A stretch of DNA of 64,000 nt from Hypericum androsaemum (GCA_963995505.1 OZ023189.1:14779495-14843494), one strand, 5' to 3'; shown: positions 13,385-25,823, numbered from the stretch's first letter. Program-made: numbers and translations. Notes: a model not told the origin generated them from the sequence alone.

Positions 13385-13495
13385 TAAAGATAATTTTTTA
13401 TACCAAGAATATACCTTATCAGGATTTGAACCCCGGACCTCCGTCAAATCGTCTTATACTTTGTACAGCTAGGCCGAAAGACCTTTGGTCAGATT
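13385..13495 (-). repeat. SINE-like element with canonical B box
   Basis: Minus-strand reading shows CGGCCTAGCTGTACAAAG (A-box-like) and GGGGTTCAAATCC (a good pol III B box), then a tail ending CTTGGTATAAAAAATT. It shares layout and tail with 11170-11300. It lies about 520 bp upstream of the MYB start codon. Confidence 0.6.
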
Positions 13496-13611
13496 CGAGT
13501 TTTTGAAAATGTATTAGTGTTAAATATTTGTTGAAAAAGTTTTACCACCTTTCAAAACTTCTACTCGACTCAAATTTGAATTAGTCAATTTACTAACTAA
13601 ATAACAAGTGC

Positions 13612-13618
13612 TATAAAA
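13612..13618 (+). promoter_or_regulatory. Possible TATA box of the MYB gene
   Basis: TATAAAA about 400 bp upstream of the start codon, followed by AT-rich leader and a GA-rich run (13980-14011) just before ATG. The long leader is plausible for this family, but the transcription start is unknown. Confidence 0.3.
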
Positions 13619-14011
13619 CCGAAAAAATAATCAATTTCCTACCAAAACCCTCGCCATTATAAGCCATACATCTCCTCCAGGGACTACTCTGCAGCTTTTA
13701 TACTTTTTTTCCACATCAAACCCTAACTGGGCCACCACCATTTCTCTGTACTGCTCCCTACCATTAAATTCCTCACAGCTATATCCCTCTCTAAGCTGAC
13801 CCAGTACTCTCTCCCTTATATCATCATATATTTTTGCTGTTACATTTTCTGATATCCCATAGTACTTGTAGTAAACATGCATAATAATAATATTATTATT
13901 ATTCTTGGTTCCTCCAATGTCAAAGTGATTGTACTACTGATTCTCTAAATTGTTATATGTAATTATAGTGCATGATTTTAGAGAGAGGGCAGAGAGAAGA
14001 GAGAGAGAGAG

Positions 14012-15547
14012 ATGGGTCATCACTCTTGCTGCAACAAACAGAAAGTGAAGAGAGGGCTTTGGTCACCCGAGGAAGATGAGAAGCTCATCAACTACATCTC
14101 CACCTACGGCCATGGCTGCTGGAGCTCCGTCCCTAAACTTGCTGGTATATATATATTTATATACAGATACATCAATTTCTTCTCATATTTATTGATCAAC
14201 CCGGATAAGAAATCACACCGACACCGAGGACGGACGAGGTTGCCGCTGTCAGCCTCGTCAATTTCTTCTCATGTTAATTTCCCTAGAACACAAAAAACCA
14301 AAACTACATATTATTTAGTTTTTTACCTACTTGTCAATTTCTTCTCCATGAATGCACTCAAATCATTAACTTCTTCCACTAGATTGTCTTTTGTATCTTT
14401 ATAATTAAATATTTGGTTTGTGTACGAATATTCATATGATGGCAGGCCTCCAGCGATGCGGAAAGAGCTGCAGATTACGATGGATAAACTACCTGAGGCC
14501 TGATCTCAAACGTGGAAGCTTTTCTCCTCAAGAAGCAGCGCTCATCATTGAACTCCATAGTGTTCTTGGCAACAGGTGTTTATATACAATTATATTAATT
14601 ACAGATAGTACAAGTTAATCATATAGAAAAATTGTACAACTCAATGATTATGTCGTTGAGAATTTGAATGTTGCAATTAGTTTAAAGTCTCAAATTAATT
14701 AATTCGGATATGTGCGTAATTCCCTTTAAATCATGGGTGCAGGTGGGCTCAGATAGCCAAGCACCTACCCGGAAGGACAGACAACGAAGTGAAGAACTTC
14801 TGGAACTCGAGCATTAAGAAGAAGCTCATATCTCACGACCATTTTGTTCCTGCCTTGGCCACTTTCGCCGGCGGCCGTGGTCCGAACAGCTCCGACGAGT
14901 CTTTCTTCTCTCTCAACCCGACAAACCCTAACAGCCACCTCATCTTTACCGGTCCCGGAGCTCCTCAGGATCACCACCAGCTCTACCTCCCTAGCCTTAA
15001 CAATGGAGATTGCTTCAAGCTTGATCTTCAATATCCTGGTTGTTACAATGTTGATTTGATCCATTTTGGGCCATCCCACCAAGTTGGTAATTTCCCTCCT
15101 CCATTACCAAGCAATTCTCCCTCCTCATCACTTGATCCACTATGGCCATTATTACCTAGCAATTTTCTGGCCCAACGAGAGGATCACCAGGTCCAAAGCA
15201 ATGGGACTAGCCCATATTACAATATTAATGGAGATAATAAGGTGATGCCCTTTTGTGAGAGCCAGGAAGTGAACAACAATTTGGTTCCTATCATTGATGG
15301 CAATCCTTGCACAATATTCCCATCTTCTGACCCACTAGCCACACTTGTGTGCTTCCCTTCCAGTTCGTATCCGCCAGAATCACACGTGGCGGCCGCAGAT
15401 CAGTCCGAGTACATTGATCCCATCATGTCATCGGTGCCATTGTCGTCGTTGTTGTCGCCATCGTCCTCATCGTCACTGCTGGCATTCCCAAATGGTCAAT
15501 TTGTTGGAAACCCTATAGTTCCTCCTCCAAGCTGCTGGACTGCCTAG
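14012..15547 (+). CDS. MYB103: R2R3-MYB transcription factor, MYB103 type, 3 exons
   Basis: Exons 14012-14144, 14446-14575 and 14743-15547 join in phase to 355 residues. The R2 repeat starts at [12 protein letters not shown] with regular tryptophans; intron 1 falls in the usual R2R3 place just before [12 protein letters not shown], and intron 2 before [20 protein letters not shown] of R3. The N-terminus [17 protein letters not shown] and the R3 end [13 protein letters not shown] match Arabidopsis MYB103, a nuclear activator in the secondary-wall network linked to syringyl lignin, as recalled from the family. The C-terminal half is Pro/Ser/Asn-rich, typical of an activation region, with no stop or frameshift. 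Splice sites are GT-AG. MYB80 and other MGHHSCC MYBs are the alternatives, less likely from the R3 text. Confidence 0.9.
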
Positions 15548-17672
15548 AGAAGAGGTGCATGGAATTTTGGGTGCTAGCTAATGGAGGGGGTATATGGATT
15601 GAAGTACATAAAAATGGTATGAGATATACAATTTGGGTTTTTTATATATATTGGGATATATACAAGGAATTAATATTTGGTTTTCCTGAAGCAAGCATAA
15701 GATGGTGAGTGCAACTCTGTGGGGGAAACCTAAGTATTGCTAGTTCAGGTTGTTTGGTAAGGAACGCTTTGATGAGGCCTCATAAATGTTATGTAAGCTA
15801 TTTCACATGTTTGTCACCTATATTATATAATAAATCTCCTTTTCCATGAATGGTTTTCACAAACTCGATGTGGTAAGAGATTTAAATTCGATGTCTTTGG
15901 TTCAAACTTTACTAAGAGAAAAGATATAATTGAGAGAATCACTCTGACGGTATTCAACTCTGGATATAAGAAGTTCATGAAAACAATGTGTGTATTCATG
16001 ATTATTTAATTACGCTCTTCATATAACTTGCTCGGATTCTGCAATACGTTAATTATTCAGTGTACAGATCAGCATATCTGATATATTTTCTCTAAGTAAG
16101 GGAGATGGTGGATCCTTTGAGAGGGACTGAGGAAGCTGGTATTGGTTGCAACTTGCAATGCACAAGCCAGTTAAAAAAAATCAGATAATTGAAAATATTT
16201 TTGATCCACTTTCCTCGACCTGAAGTTAGTCTTTACTCAGTTTCGGGATACCTATTCTTTTAGTTTTGAACCTGAAGTTACTTCTACCTCTCTTTTTTTT
16301 TGGTAAAGTTTGACAGTGTTCAGTAATAGAATTAATCATAAAAGTAATTGTTGCCTATAAATATAACAAAATTATACAGGAGGATATAGGTAATAAAATA
16401 TAGTAACACGTTCATGGGAAGATTCGTAATTCATCCTCTATAAATAAATATTGGACAGGTAGAAGTTGGCCATTATTCCTCCAAAGGAGATGCTAATGCC
16501 AATAAAACTGTGCCTGTTTCTGGGCTGGTCCAACTAGCTGGGCTTAGAAGAGACCATCTGAGGGTGCGAAGTTTGTTAAAATTCTCCTATCGAATCCAAA
16601 ATTTTGAGATAACGATTAAATAATTTTCAATACTTATAATCAAGCTCAAAACATTCATAACTATAATGTGATAATATGGAAAGAGAGATTTTTTCTTAGT
16701 AGCATTATACCGGCATATTCTGGAAAATAATTTTTCAATCATTTGGCCCAGGCCCAGGCCCAGAGCCCACGTTTGGTAGCCACCCAGGAGAGTGGTGAAC
16801 ACTAAATACCACATTTATATTATATTATGGCTGACCTTCTCTTATACTACTCACGCAGCCATGCATTGAGCACAGCGAACTATTCTTTCGCCTTTTATTA
16901 AATAATACCGTGTACTCGTTGCAATCAGTGACATTTGCATGTCCATTAAAGCCAGTTAAAGTTTTTTGTGACAAAGTTAATCCGCAGCAGCAGCTAGAAT
17001 ATGTATAATACTAAGTGACCAAGTGCCCATAAATTTCTCACCTGGAACTTCGCATGAACACTCGAACAAATTAAACGATGATCAAAATCTCAGTGCACAC
17101 AGCGCCACTGCTATGAGCAGATAGCTAATTGTCTCAAGTTCGAATTGGCTAAAGAAGGCTAGTGTGAAGAGAAGAGATCCTCTCATTGGCAAGTCCGATT
17201 TCTAAGGTTTAACAGGAATTAAGAATCGGAAGCACATTTCTTTTCTAGCAGAAGTTGATGAGCGGTCACACACAGATAAGTCGAAGGTTGACGCATCAGC
17301 CGAGAGTAATCCGGCGACAAGGCACGAGCAAGCTATGGTTTCGTATTAGATGAAAGATAAGCTGACTAGCAGTAGCATCAGGCAGGCAGTTTATAGTACG
17401 AGCCATCAGAGTAACGAGTTAATTGAACTCCAATGATCACAAAGAAATTATCCAAAGTCCCCAACACACTACCGGAACCGGATCAGCAATCAAGATACAT
17501 GGTATCCCATCGCAGTTCCTAATCCTAACAGAAAATTCAAACTGATCAAGTCCTGGTATAGAGCTAGCTCTAAACTGCATTGTGAGCCTTACATCGGCAG
17601 TGAGGTGCGAGCATATTGCAGCTCCGAAACACGATTCTTCCCCTCGCGCTTCCTACTCCAACGAGTCACACG
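15548..17672. other. Intergenic between MYB gene and bL34m gene
   Basis: The first ~290 bases are probably MYB 3'UTR. The last several hundred before 17673 may be the 3'UTR of the convergent bL34m gene. No further gene or clear transposon was recognised. Confidence 0.45.
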
Positions 17673-18264
17673 CTACGCAGTGATCCTCGAGCGACCTTTC
17701 GCTATTCTCCGAGCAATCACTCTGCGGCCGCCTTTGGTCGCCTTTCTGCTCGTACACACCATAATCACCACGTTAAGCACCACGGTTTCCACCAAATCAA
17801 GCAAACACAACAGGGAAGACAATGATAGTACCGGGCGAAGAATCCGTGCTTCCTCTTGCGGCGGATGAGGCTGGGCTGGAATGTCCTCTTAGGGAACAAC
17901 AGCATCGGCTCGTCGGACCCGTCAACTGCCACCCGAGACACACGAAAGCGACGCCGCATTAGACACATTGGATTAGGAACCCTAGAAACAAAAATTGAAG
18001 TGAAAGAGCGGAGATTGAGGTACCGTCCGGGAGGAAGAAGGGGAGAGAGGGGAGGCCGAAGGGGTAGACGAATCTGGCGGCGGCTGCGTCGGTGTGGGGG
18101 AAGTGGAGGGGCGGCGGTTGGGATTTGGAGACGGAAGGGAACAGGTTTGGGGTGGTTGCGATCCGGTCGACTACCTGCCGGTTCGCGGTCTGGTTCTGGC
18201 TCGACAGGTATAGCACCCGGTTCATCATCGACGCTCCGGTACGGATCAAACTTTTGGCCGCCAT
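17673..18264 (-). CDS. Mitochondrial large-subunit ribosomal protein bL34m, 3 exons
   Basis: Minus-strand exons 18264-18024, 17925-17832 and 17745-17673 (GT-AG) join in phase to 135 residues. The N-terminal ~80 residues (MAAKSLIRTGASMMNR...) are Ser/Arg-rich and suit a mitochondrial presequence, followed by GLPSLPFFLPD, common to plant bL34m precursors. The mature part carries the bL34 signature: KRTFQPSLIRRKRKHGFFAR across exon 2, then KATKGGRRVIARRIAKGRSR in exon 3. bL34 is a very small, Arg/Lys-rich protein of the large subunit close to the rRNA core. Individual exons are too short to stand out as open frames; the identification rests on the spliced reading. No defects are seen. Confidence 0.93.
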
Positions 18265-18387
18265 TTTTTTAACAAGAATTTTTTTTTTTTTGGGTGTTGG
18301 TTCGATGTCGAGGTGGAGGAGAAACTAAAACCCTACTACTCGACGGAGAAGATGGGAGAGGAGATGGAGAGAGAGAGAGAGAGAGCG

Positions 18388-18430
18388 TATGGGCCGAGTG
18401 CAGGCCCACTTGTTAGGTGTATTGGGCCAG
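18388..18430 (-). promoter_or_regulatory. Site II (TGGGCC) cluster upstream of bL34m
   Basis: Three GGCCCA/TGGGCC motifs within 43 bp (near 18389, 18402 and 18423), 120-170 bp upstream of the bL34m start codon. Such site II motifs, bound by TCP factors, are a known hallmark of plant ribosomal-protein and mitochondrial-biogenesis promoters. A GA-repeat leader lies between them and the ATG. Confidence 0.65.
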
Positions 18431-18668
18431 ATACCTGGACTGGAAATTAAAAAGTAAAAACGGATCGGGAAATAGACATGGAAATTTTATTTTTTTTCCC
18501 GATTCGTCTTTTTTTTTTTGAGAGAAAAGTCGTCCAATTAGACTGACCGTATTTAAAAAAGATTAAATAATAATATTTAGTACTAAATGTCAAAGTCTAA
18601 GTATCCTCTAGTTTGATTACAAAATTTATCTTACCTTTGTTAACAAAACTCTACAACAAACTACAGAA

Positions 18669-21534
18669 TTACAAACCAAAACTAATCTCCACCAGATGCT
18701 CTTGGAAGATAATTATATGATTCTGGGGAGCAACTAGGTTGCTCACTGGATCCACTGCTTCTTGAGAAATTCTTGCTTTGCGCTCAACATGCACCCAGTT
18801 ATTAACTCCTCTCCGGTCTTCCCTAAACGAGGGAGTACACAAGGGGCTGTCGGTATTGTTCGGGTCTTTCTTATCATTGCCCAAGTCGATGCTCATATCG
18901 CTTGCACCACTCCATCTTCTCAGGACAGCCTTTTCAGCTGCATATGCAGATGATACATCTGAAGATAGTCTCCTAAGCTCCACAGATTTGCCAACAACCA
19001 AAGGTTTACTGCCTGCGTTCTCTTTTTGCTTGTTCTCAAACAGGCTTATTCTGTCCTCCACACTTAGTCGCCTGGACGGCTGGCTTGGTAACACGTCTGG
19101 AGAATCTTCCTCTTTTTTATCCTCTTCTTTCTTGCTTTCTTTGTTAAGCTGATTCGGGGCTCGTACATCTGGCAATTAATGTTCTTGGGAGGCCTGCTGT
19201 TGCGGCTGTTTCTGTTGGAATGAAGGTAGGCGGGCCCTGGTATCGTGGGACGGGCTAAATTCATCATTTGTGTCATCAATGGTCATGTCAGATTCCCATG
19301 AGGCCCTCACTAACGGGTCATCAAAGGCTTCCATATAAGATCTGGTCTTCTCCGGCACAGTGAAATGTATTTTGTACAAGCTTCACTGTTCAAGACAGCC
19401 AACAAGAATAATATTATCATATCATGCAAAACTGAATAACCACACTGGAAAGGAAAAAAAAATGGAGCTAGAAACTGAAAAGGTGACAAGTCCAAAGATA
19501 TTGCATAAAGATGAGACATAAGTCGCACCTATCTCAGCAATTTAGGTATTGGAATATAGTCACCTGATTATATTATCAAGGTAAATTACTCTCAGGTCCC
19601 TGGTTTATAGTTTTATTACTCACAGGTCCCTGGCTTTCGGAAATAGTGTTTGAGGTCCCTGCTTTTTAAGAAAATATTGGTCTGAGGTCCCTAGTCACCG
19701 GATCGATATCCGGTGACTAGGGACCTCAGACCAATATTTTCTTAAAAAGCAGGGACCTCATACACTACTTCCGAAAGCCAGGGACCTACGAGTGATAAAA
19801 CTATAAACCAGGGACCTGAGGGTAATTTTCCCTATTATCAATGAAAAGCCTTCTGACATGGAACCTATCAGACTCTTTAGCTAACTGTCTACCAAACTAA
19901 GCCTCAACTAATGGTAACATAGCCTGATCATATGTCCCACTTGTCTCCGGAAAAATAAACAAAGAATTGATAAGCGCCAAATGCTTGTCTTTATCGATTA
20001 TAGACTACTAAGGTGTATGGCAGAAAGAATATATGCATCACAGAAGTGTGTACTGTCAAACAAGTATGGTTAAGTGTGTACTGTCAAACAAGTATGGTTT
20101 TGGTAAAAATGATTTGTTAGAGCTCTTACTTCAAGCGATGGGCACCAAAGCAATCTGCAAATGACTGGAGTTCTGAAACAGAGTCTGGATTAAAGCCAGC
20201 AGCAGATGCATGACTACACGCTGTGGTTAAATCTTGCTTCACTGCAGTAAGGCGTACGCCAATTGCCCTCAGAAGCTCTTTCCTGCAAAATTAAACATGA
20301 CAATCAAATTGAGAGCACATAAAGAGTAAGGGTGCATATAAAGAATGAGGACTTGTAAAAAGAGGGTACGTCCTTGAGCTAGATATTTGAGCATATTTCA
20401 ATGCAAGTGTTTCGCCACATCTCACAGTAACAACCATTTCACAAACTCATGACTTCCAGTCTAAAGGAGTCGTCTAAAGCTTCTCTGACACTATATTTAG
20501 AGTACCCTCCTATGCCAGTTTGACTTTAAGTTTGGAAAGCACATAAAGTTGAACCAAATGAAGGAAAATTACTTTGTTGCGTCAGTTCCGACTGAAGTTC
20601 CTGGTACATCACCACCTGAACAAATTTTCACAGATGGGTTAAGAAAACATGAAGTAAACCATACCCACGAGCATATTTAGCAAAATAAATAGGCAAGAGC
20701 ACAATAAGATAGATAAAGATGTATGTACAAAAGGTACTATGGCACTGATCATCTAAAACCTTTTCTGGGTTGAAAAAAAAAATCTAACCAGGATGACATG
20801 CTTTGACGCTAACGAACCACTCAAAAAATCATAAGGAAAGAATCATATGATAAAACAATGTAGATTTTGGATGATGACTATAAAAGAAGCCCAAGAAAAG
20901 CCAGATAGGAGAAAAAGACTCACCTCCAGATGGCTAGTCTTCAGGAACCTAAACAGAAAATTTCAGAATTCAGAAATTGTACACAGAAATATGAGAAGAT
21001 TCATGTGATTCAAACAAGAAAAGTATTACCTAAGAATATATCTTCCGAGCTCCTTCTAACTGAGACATCTCTGCATCAAGCGTGTTGACCATCTCCAAAA
21101 TCTCAGGAGTGCTAACAAACCGTACAACCCTAAAAAGATGAGGGAGGCCATATAGAATCACAGGTTACATGTATAGAGGCAATACAATCTCATAGGGAAA
21201 ACCAGGATAACCTTTCGCAAGTTCTTTTAGTAAACCAACTCCCGACATCCGTGCGTCTTTCAACTTCAAGCTTGACCAAGTTGGCTGCTTGGGCAACCTG
21301 CTCTTCTACAATTTTCAAGTGCGTAACAAATGGCTTCACTAATCCCGAAGCAAGCTTCTCTGTATTTCCATCGCTAGAAATGAGCAATTCACAGCTGCGC
21401 GACAAAAAAAAAGTCAGCAAGGACCATGAATTGCTCAAAACAAGAATGTGGAACAAATTGATATGATATCCTCACCGAGAGCCTTTTCCGGACAGCAGAA
21501 ACACAGCATAGTCAAGAGGCGTGTTAGACTTCAT
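18669..21534 (-). pseudogene. CIP7-like (COP1-interacting-protein-7-like) pseudogene
   Basis: Minus-strand exons were traced at 21534-21476 (MKSNTPLDYAVF...), 21394-21212 ([17 protein letters not shown]), 21129-21030 ([13 protein letters not shown]), 20948-20924, 20615-20573, 20282-20130 ([17 protein letters not shown]) and 19385 downward, including [19 protein letters not shown] and [20 protein letters not shown]. These are strong hallmarks of the short CIP7-like family, whose role is poorly known. The frame is broken by TAG at 21032-21030 at the exon 3 donor, TAG at 20936-20934, a frameshift near 19336 and TAA at 19178-19176. The C-terminus after SPLCTPS is unlike the family and short. Introns are kept, so this is a duplicate that decayed, not a retrocopy. 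A 253-bp MITE sits in its last large intron. Confidence 0.8.
19580..19832. mobile_element. 253-bp palindromic MULE-MITE, AGGTCCCTG family
   Basis: Nearly perfect foldback: the two halves are complementary along their whole length except for a central CGAT near 19707. Ends GGTAAATTACTCTCAGGTCC and the complement of GGACCTGAGGGTAATTTTCC. A perfect 9-bp TSD TATTATCAA lies at 19571-19579 and 19833-19841; 9 bp is the Mutator signature. It lies in an intron of the CIP7-like pseudogene. A transcript would form a very long hairpin. Confidence 0.9.
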
Positions 21535-22587
21535 TCCCGTTCCACTATATGTAAACAACAAAGCTTCTCATGTACACCAATGTCTTCCCACAAGAACTCT
21601 GATCTGTTCACTGCTGACTACGCTGGTCAAAAAATAAGGAAGAACTTTAGTCCAACCGAGAAAGGAAAAAAATGTTTAGCAAGTTCAAATAAAACTAGAG
21701 GGTGCAACTGGATTGGCCAATGGCGAAATGGGTTCGACCATATTCAAATTAACTTATCGCACAAACAAAGCCAGGAAAACGGTAGTTTGCTAATGTTGAT
21801 AACTAAAACCACACATACGGATAGTGCAGACACTAACTGCATAATCAGCTAAATCCTCCAAGTGACCAGAGAACTAAATTCAGAATTCCAATTACTTTCG
21901 CATAAGTAAATGCGCAGTCAAACCCAGCAACTCACATCCGTAAATGCACGTCAATTCGAACACAACCAAAAAATGGGAAACTAATTCCTAAACCAGACTA
22001 GTCAAACAAAACCCAGAATTGACTTGACCCAAAGCCATCCAATATCCAAAATCCTAAACCATTCAAAACCCATTTCTCAAAACCACACAGAGACACTCAC
22101 CAAACAAGAAAGCCCCTAACTTCCAAACCCTAACCAACCAAAGTTCAAAACTTTAAACTGCAATGTGGGTGGGTTAGATCATACCCCAGAGCGAAGCCGA
22201 TCAGTGAGATCTTGCAGGAATATACAGCTATCTACCAACCAAGTTCCCCCAGATGGGCACCCAGCATTTGGCATTTTTCTCTACACTTGGTATCTTTTTG
22301 TACACTTCAAAGAGATAGAGAGATTGCTCCTATCTTTTTCCTCCTTTTGGTGGATATTGCAGGGTTTTCCCGCTTCCTTCGAGTTCTAAGGAAAAGTCAT
22401 AGAAATTAAAGGATGGATTTTGCTTTATTCTTCCTCCCCTCGATTGCCCGCTCTCTCTCTCTTTTGTCTTCTTTGCTTGCTTTCTATCTCTACAAGTAAA
22501 CAGTATAGGGAGAGAGAGGAGAGTGTGTTCTGTGTGGTTAATTTCTTCTGTTTTTCATGTGAGTCCACTATTGTTGTTTTTTAATTT
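21535..22587 (-). other. Leader/promoter region of the CIP7-like pseudogene
   Basis: Upstream of the pseudogene start codon on the minus strand: AT-rich, probably 5'UTR with an intron, then a CT-rich tract (22440-22500) typical of a plant leader or core promoter. No independent gene recognised. Confidence 0.4.
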
Positions 22588-23758
22588 GGGCAAATTACCC
22601 TCAGGTCCCTGTGTTATGGAAATAGTGTGTGAGGTCCCTGCTTTTTAGAAAAACGTTGATCTCGGATCCCTGACTGACGTCAGCACTCGATTTTTCATTT
22701 TTTTAGCATGAAAATGACCGATATATCCCTGCAAAAAATATATATAATACATCATCTCCAACCTCAAGTCAAGAACATCCAAACCCAGAAATTCATCCAT
22801 AATCAACAACAAAAAATTAACCCGCTCCGGAACCACCATAGTCCAACTCTGCAACCACCACCACCGCCGTCCGATCGCCAACCTCCGGTGCCCCAAACCC
22901 GCTCCAACTTTTGGACTTTTCGACGAAGCTCATTCCTCTTCCCCGAATCCAGTAGGAGATGCGATTAATCGTCCAACTCCGCATCAACTCCTTCCCCAAT
23001 ACAGTCGACATCCCACTTGTTCCATTTTAGGGTGGTGTCTCTTGGAACTTGCTGGGTCAAAATGGCGTTCATAGTCGCCGACAAGTTCGAGCGGTGTTTC
23101 AGATCTGTGCGTTCAAGAGGCATTCTTGAAAGTTTTGTACGACCATTAAATCAAACAAAAAAAAACTCGAACTCAACCGCAGAAGGAGAAGGTCTCATGT
23201 CCAGATCTGTGCGTTTGAGAGGCGTTCTCGAAGGTCCTGTCTGCAAGCGCGTTGTCGGCATCCTCCTCAGTTCCTTCTTCAAGGGCACCGTCGACGTCAC
23301 CAACTCCTAGGATCCTCCTTAGGCTTTTTCTGGATTGGATTAGGATTTGTGGGAATTTACTGTATGGATAATTTTTTTGGTGTAGTGCCTGCCGTTTGAG
23401 GAGGATTGGTTTTTAGTTTTCCAGGAACAATTTGGGTTTTGTATACTTGCTAGATTTTTGTTTGTTTGATTGGTTTGATGTTCTTATTTGTGTTCTTGAA
23501 TTTTGGTTAATTTGATCCTATTTTTGGGTTGATTTTTTGTTGTTGATGTTCTTGGCTTGAGGTTGAAGAAGATAAAGTTTTTTTTCTTTAAGGGAAAAAA
23601 TGTCATTTCCATGACAAAAAAAATGAAAAAAAAAGAATGCTGTCGTCAGCCAGGGACCCGAGACCAATATTTTTGTTAAACATAGGGACCTCACACACTA
23701 TTTCCATAACACAGGAGCCTCACACACTATAATACAGGGACCTGAGGGTAATTTACCC
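22588..23758. mobile_element. 1.17-kb non-autonomous MULE, AGGTCCCTG family
   Basis: TIRs of roughly 130 bp starting GGGCAAATTACCCTCAGGTC and its near-exact complement at the right, with a perfect 9-bp TSD TTTTAATTT at 22579-22587 and 23759-23767. The interior (about 22735-23580) is less AT-rich, of codon-like composition, and holds a ~40-bp duplicated block starting AGATCTGTGCGTT at ~23101 and ~23202. No transposase. The interior may be captured host sequence, but I do not recognise its source. It lies just upstream of the CIP7-like promoter. Confidence 0.88.
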
Positions 23759-23767
23759 TTTTAATTT

Positions 23768-24096
23768 TTATTTCCGTTTCGAATTGAAATTTTAACGACA
23801 ATTTGAAGAAGACACTAGACACAGAGGCCTTTAACTTTTGGTTGTTTGTTGATCCCTTCCGTTGATTACCGAAACGGGCCTTAAGGTGGACTTGCATAAT
23901 TACGATTAAACCCCGAGACTGTTCTCTTACAATTTGTTTTTCTTGTGTTGGGAAAGACCAAGTACAACTGTACAATAGATTTGTCAAGAATATTAAGGAG
24001 TTGAACCCTTTCGGTTAATGTCTTCCATTATCCCTTGTGTACTCTTTTGTGTCTCTTGGATTTTTTCTTTTGGTGGAAAAATTTAGATATCAATTA
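23768..24096. other. Short spacer between two MULEs
   Basis: AT-rich. Nothing recognised apart from the TSD of the next element at its right end. Confidence 0.4.
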
Positions 24097-24237
24097 TAAT
24101 TTATTGGAAAAAGTCTGATTTAATATCATTTGGTGTCGCAAAAAATTACTTAGTACTCTGTAGTAAAAAATTTATCAATCGAATCAATTCGCAGCGAATT
24201 AACATTATTTAGGTCCAGAGATAACTATCCAGATATG

Positions 24238-25821
24238 TGATGAGTGTGAAAACACTCTATCATCTATGTATGTTTTAGTGTCAATTTTCCATTGTTTCTA
24301 GTATTGTTGTGTGTTATTTATCGTTGTTTTGTTATATTTCGTGTTTTGAACGTTTTAGTATAGTTATTGTGATTTTCATTAGTTTTGTTCATTTTTATTT
24401 CAAGGAGGCTTTGTGGTGATGCGGGGAGGATATTGGTGTACTTTGGAGCGCTTCAACGATGATCGGATCAGCCTTGAAGAATGGTGCACGATCGGGAAGG
24501 CGACGACATTAGGCTAACTGACCTCGAGAGACTTAAATGCCAATAACTTTCTCATCGGAAGTCCCATGGAGACGAGTGAGGTAGTTCTGGAAAGAAGACA
24601 TCCGGGGCTACAAGTTTGTTTCTTCGGTCTTCTTCAGATTCGAAGTCTAAGAGGGTCAAAAATGCACATGAAGACGAGCTTTAAACCTGAGAACTCGCCT
24701 GACCGAAATCGGCCAAAATTCCGGGACCATTCCGGAATTTGCCATGACGATTTCTTGGCTGCCATCCCACCACCTTTTGGCTGGAATTCCACCACCTAAT
24801 TCCCCATACTCCACTACTCCCTTTGTCCCCCACTAATTCACTTTGTCTCCCACTATCTCCCACTCCACTTCTCCATACTTTGACTACAACATTCATTCAC
24901 TCTTCCTCTTCTCCAACAAGCAATTCCGTGGCTGCCTCTTCCTCTTCCTCCCAAGCAAAAAACGTGATTCACCATTGAAGAGGAGAAGAAGAGAAAAACG
25001 TGGCCAAGAAGAAGCTAGGAGAGGAAGCCATTGTTGAAGCTTGAAGAAGGAACTTGAAGAAGGAGCTAGGAGGAAGCTCTTGAAGAATCATTGAGCTTTT
25101 CTTAAACTCTCTCTTTTTGTTCATGTTCTATTCACTTTGTTCAATGGATAATTTGTGTTGTATTATGAACATGAGTGAGTAGTTAATTTGTGAGTTTGGT
25201 GCCTTGATGGCACCTACTTAGCCAATGGTTTTGTGGGGTTAATATGTTAAGGTTTATGCACTAGTTAATGAGTTTAATGCCTAATCTAGATTGATCACCT
25301 TGATTATGAACAAAGTTAATGTTAATCGTCGAGAGGGGTTAGGATTAACGGACCATTTAACTAGTTGAGTAGGAACCTATTGTTGAGAGATCACCTTAGG
25401 TGACTAGTTGTCCAAAGGATGGTGATTATAGTTGGTGATTAGTTAGATTAGGTGGCTAATTTATCGCGAGAGCGTGGTTAGTTCATCTAAGTCTAGTTAA
25501 GAATCGATTTAGACTAATCGGTCGCGGTAGCGTTGATTAGTTGCTTAAGGAACATCTGGACCATAACACGAACTTAATAAATCCCACATGCCATTTGGTT
25601 ATTTAGTTGTCATTGGCACCAAGCCCACTCTTTCCTTTATTGTTTAAATCTCCTCATTATTTAGTAGTTGTAGTAACCAATTCGTATTTGGAATTGACAC
25701 CTCCATTTATTATTGTCCTAAACTAGTGGTGAAGTCGAATTTGTGGCCTAGCTTAGTCCTTGTGGGACGACAATCCCGTACTTACTCTTTATTGCAAGAA
25801 GGGTGAAAATCCTTCCTTTCA
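24238..25821 (+). repeat. 5' LTR of the Athila element
   Basis: 1,584 bp, TG...CA ends, aligned base for base with 33565-35148. A small open frame within it (24566-24799) recurs identically in the other LTR and is not regarded as a gene. Confidence 0.95.
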
Positions 25822-25823
25822 AT

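Noticed and set aside
13631..13882. Minus-strand 83-codon frame upstream of MYB103
   Set aside because: Reads somewhat protein-like, but no domain is recognised and it overlaps the probable MYB leader. Not enough to call a gene.
17856..18272. Arg/Gly-rich plus-strand frame of 138 codons
   Set aside because: It is the shadow of the bL34m exons on the other strand. The minus-strand spliced reading has clear family signatures and GT-AG junctions.
24566..24799. 77-codon frame in the LTR
   Set aside because: Recurs identically in the other LTR at 33893 and has no known domain; LTR sequence, not a gene.
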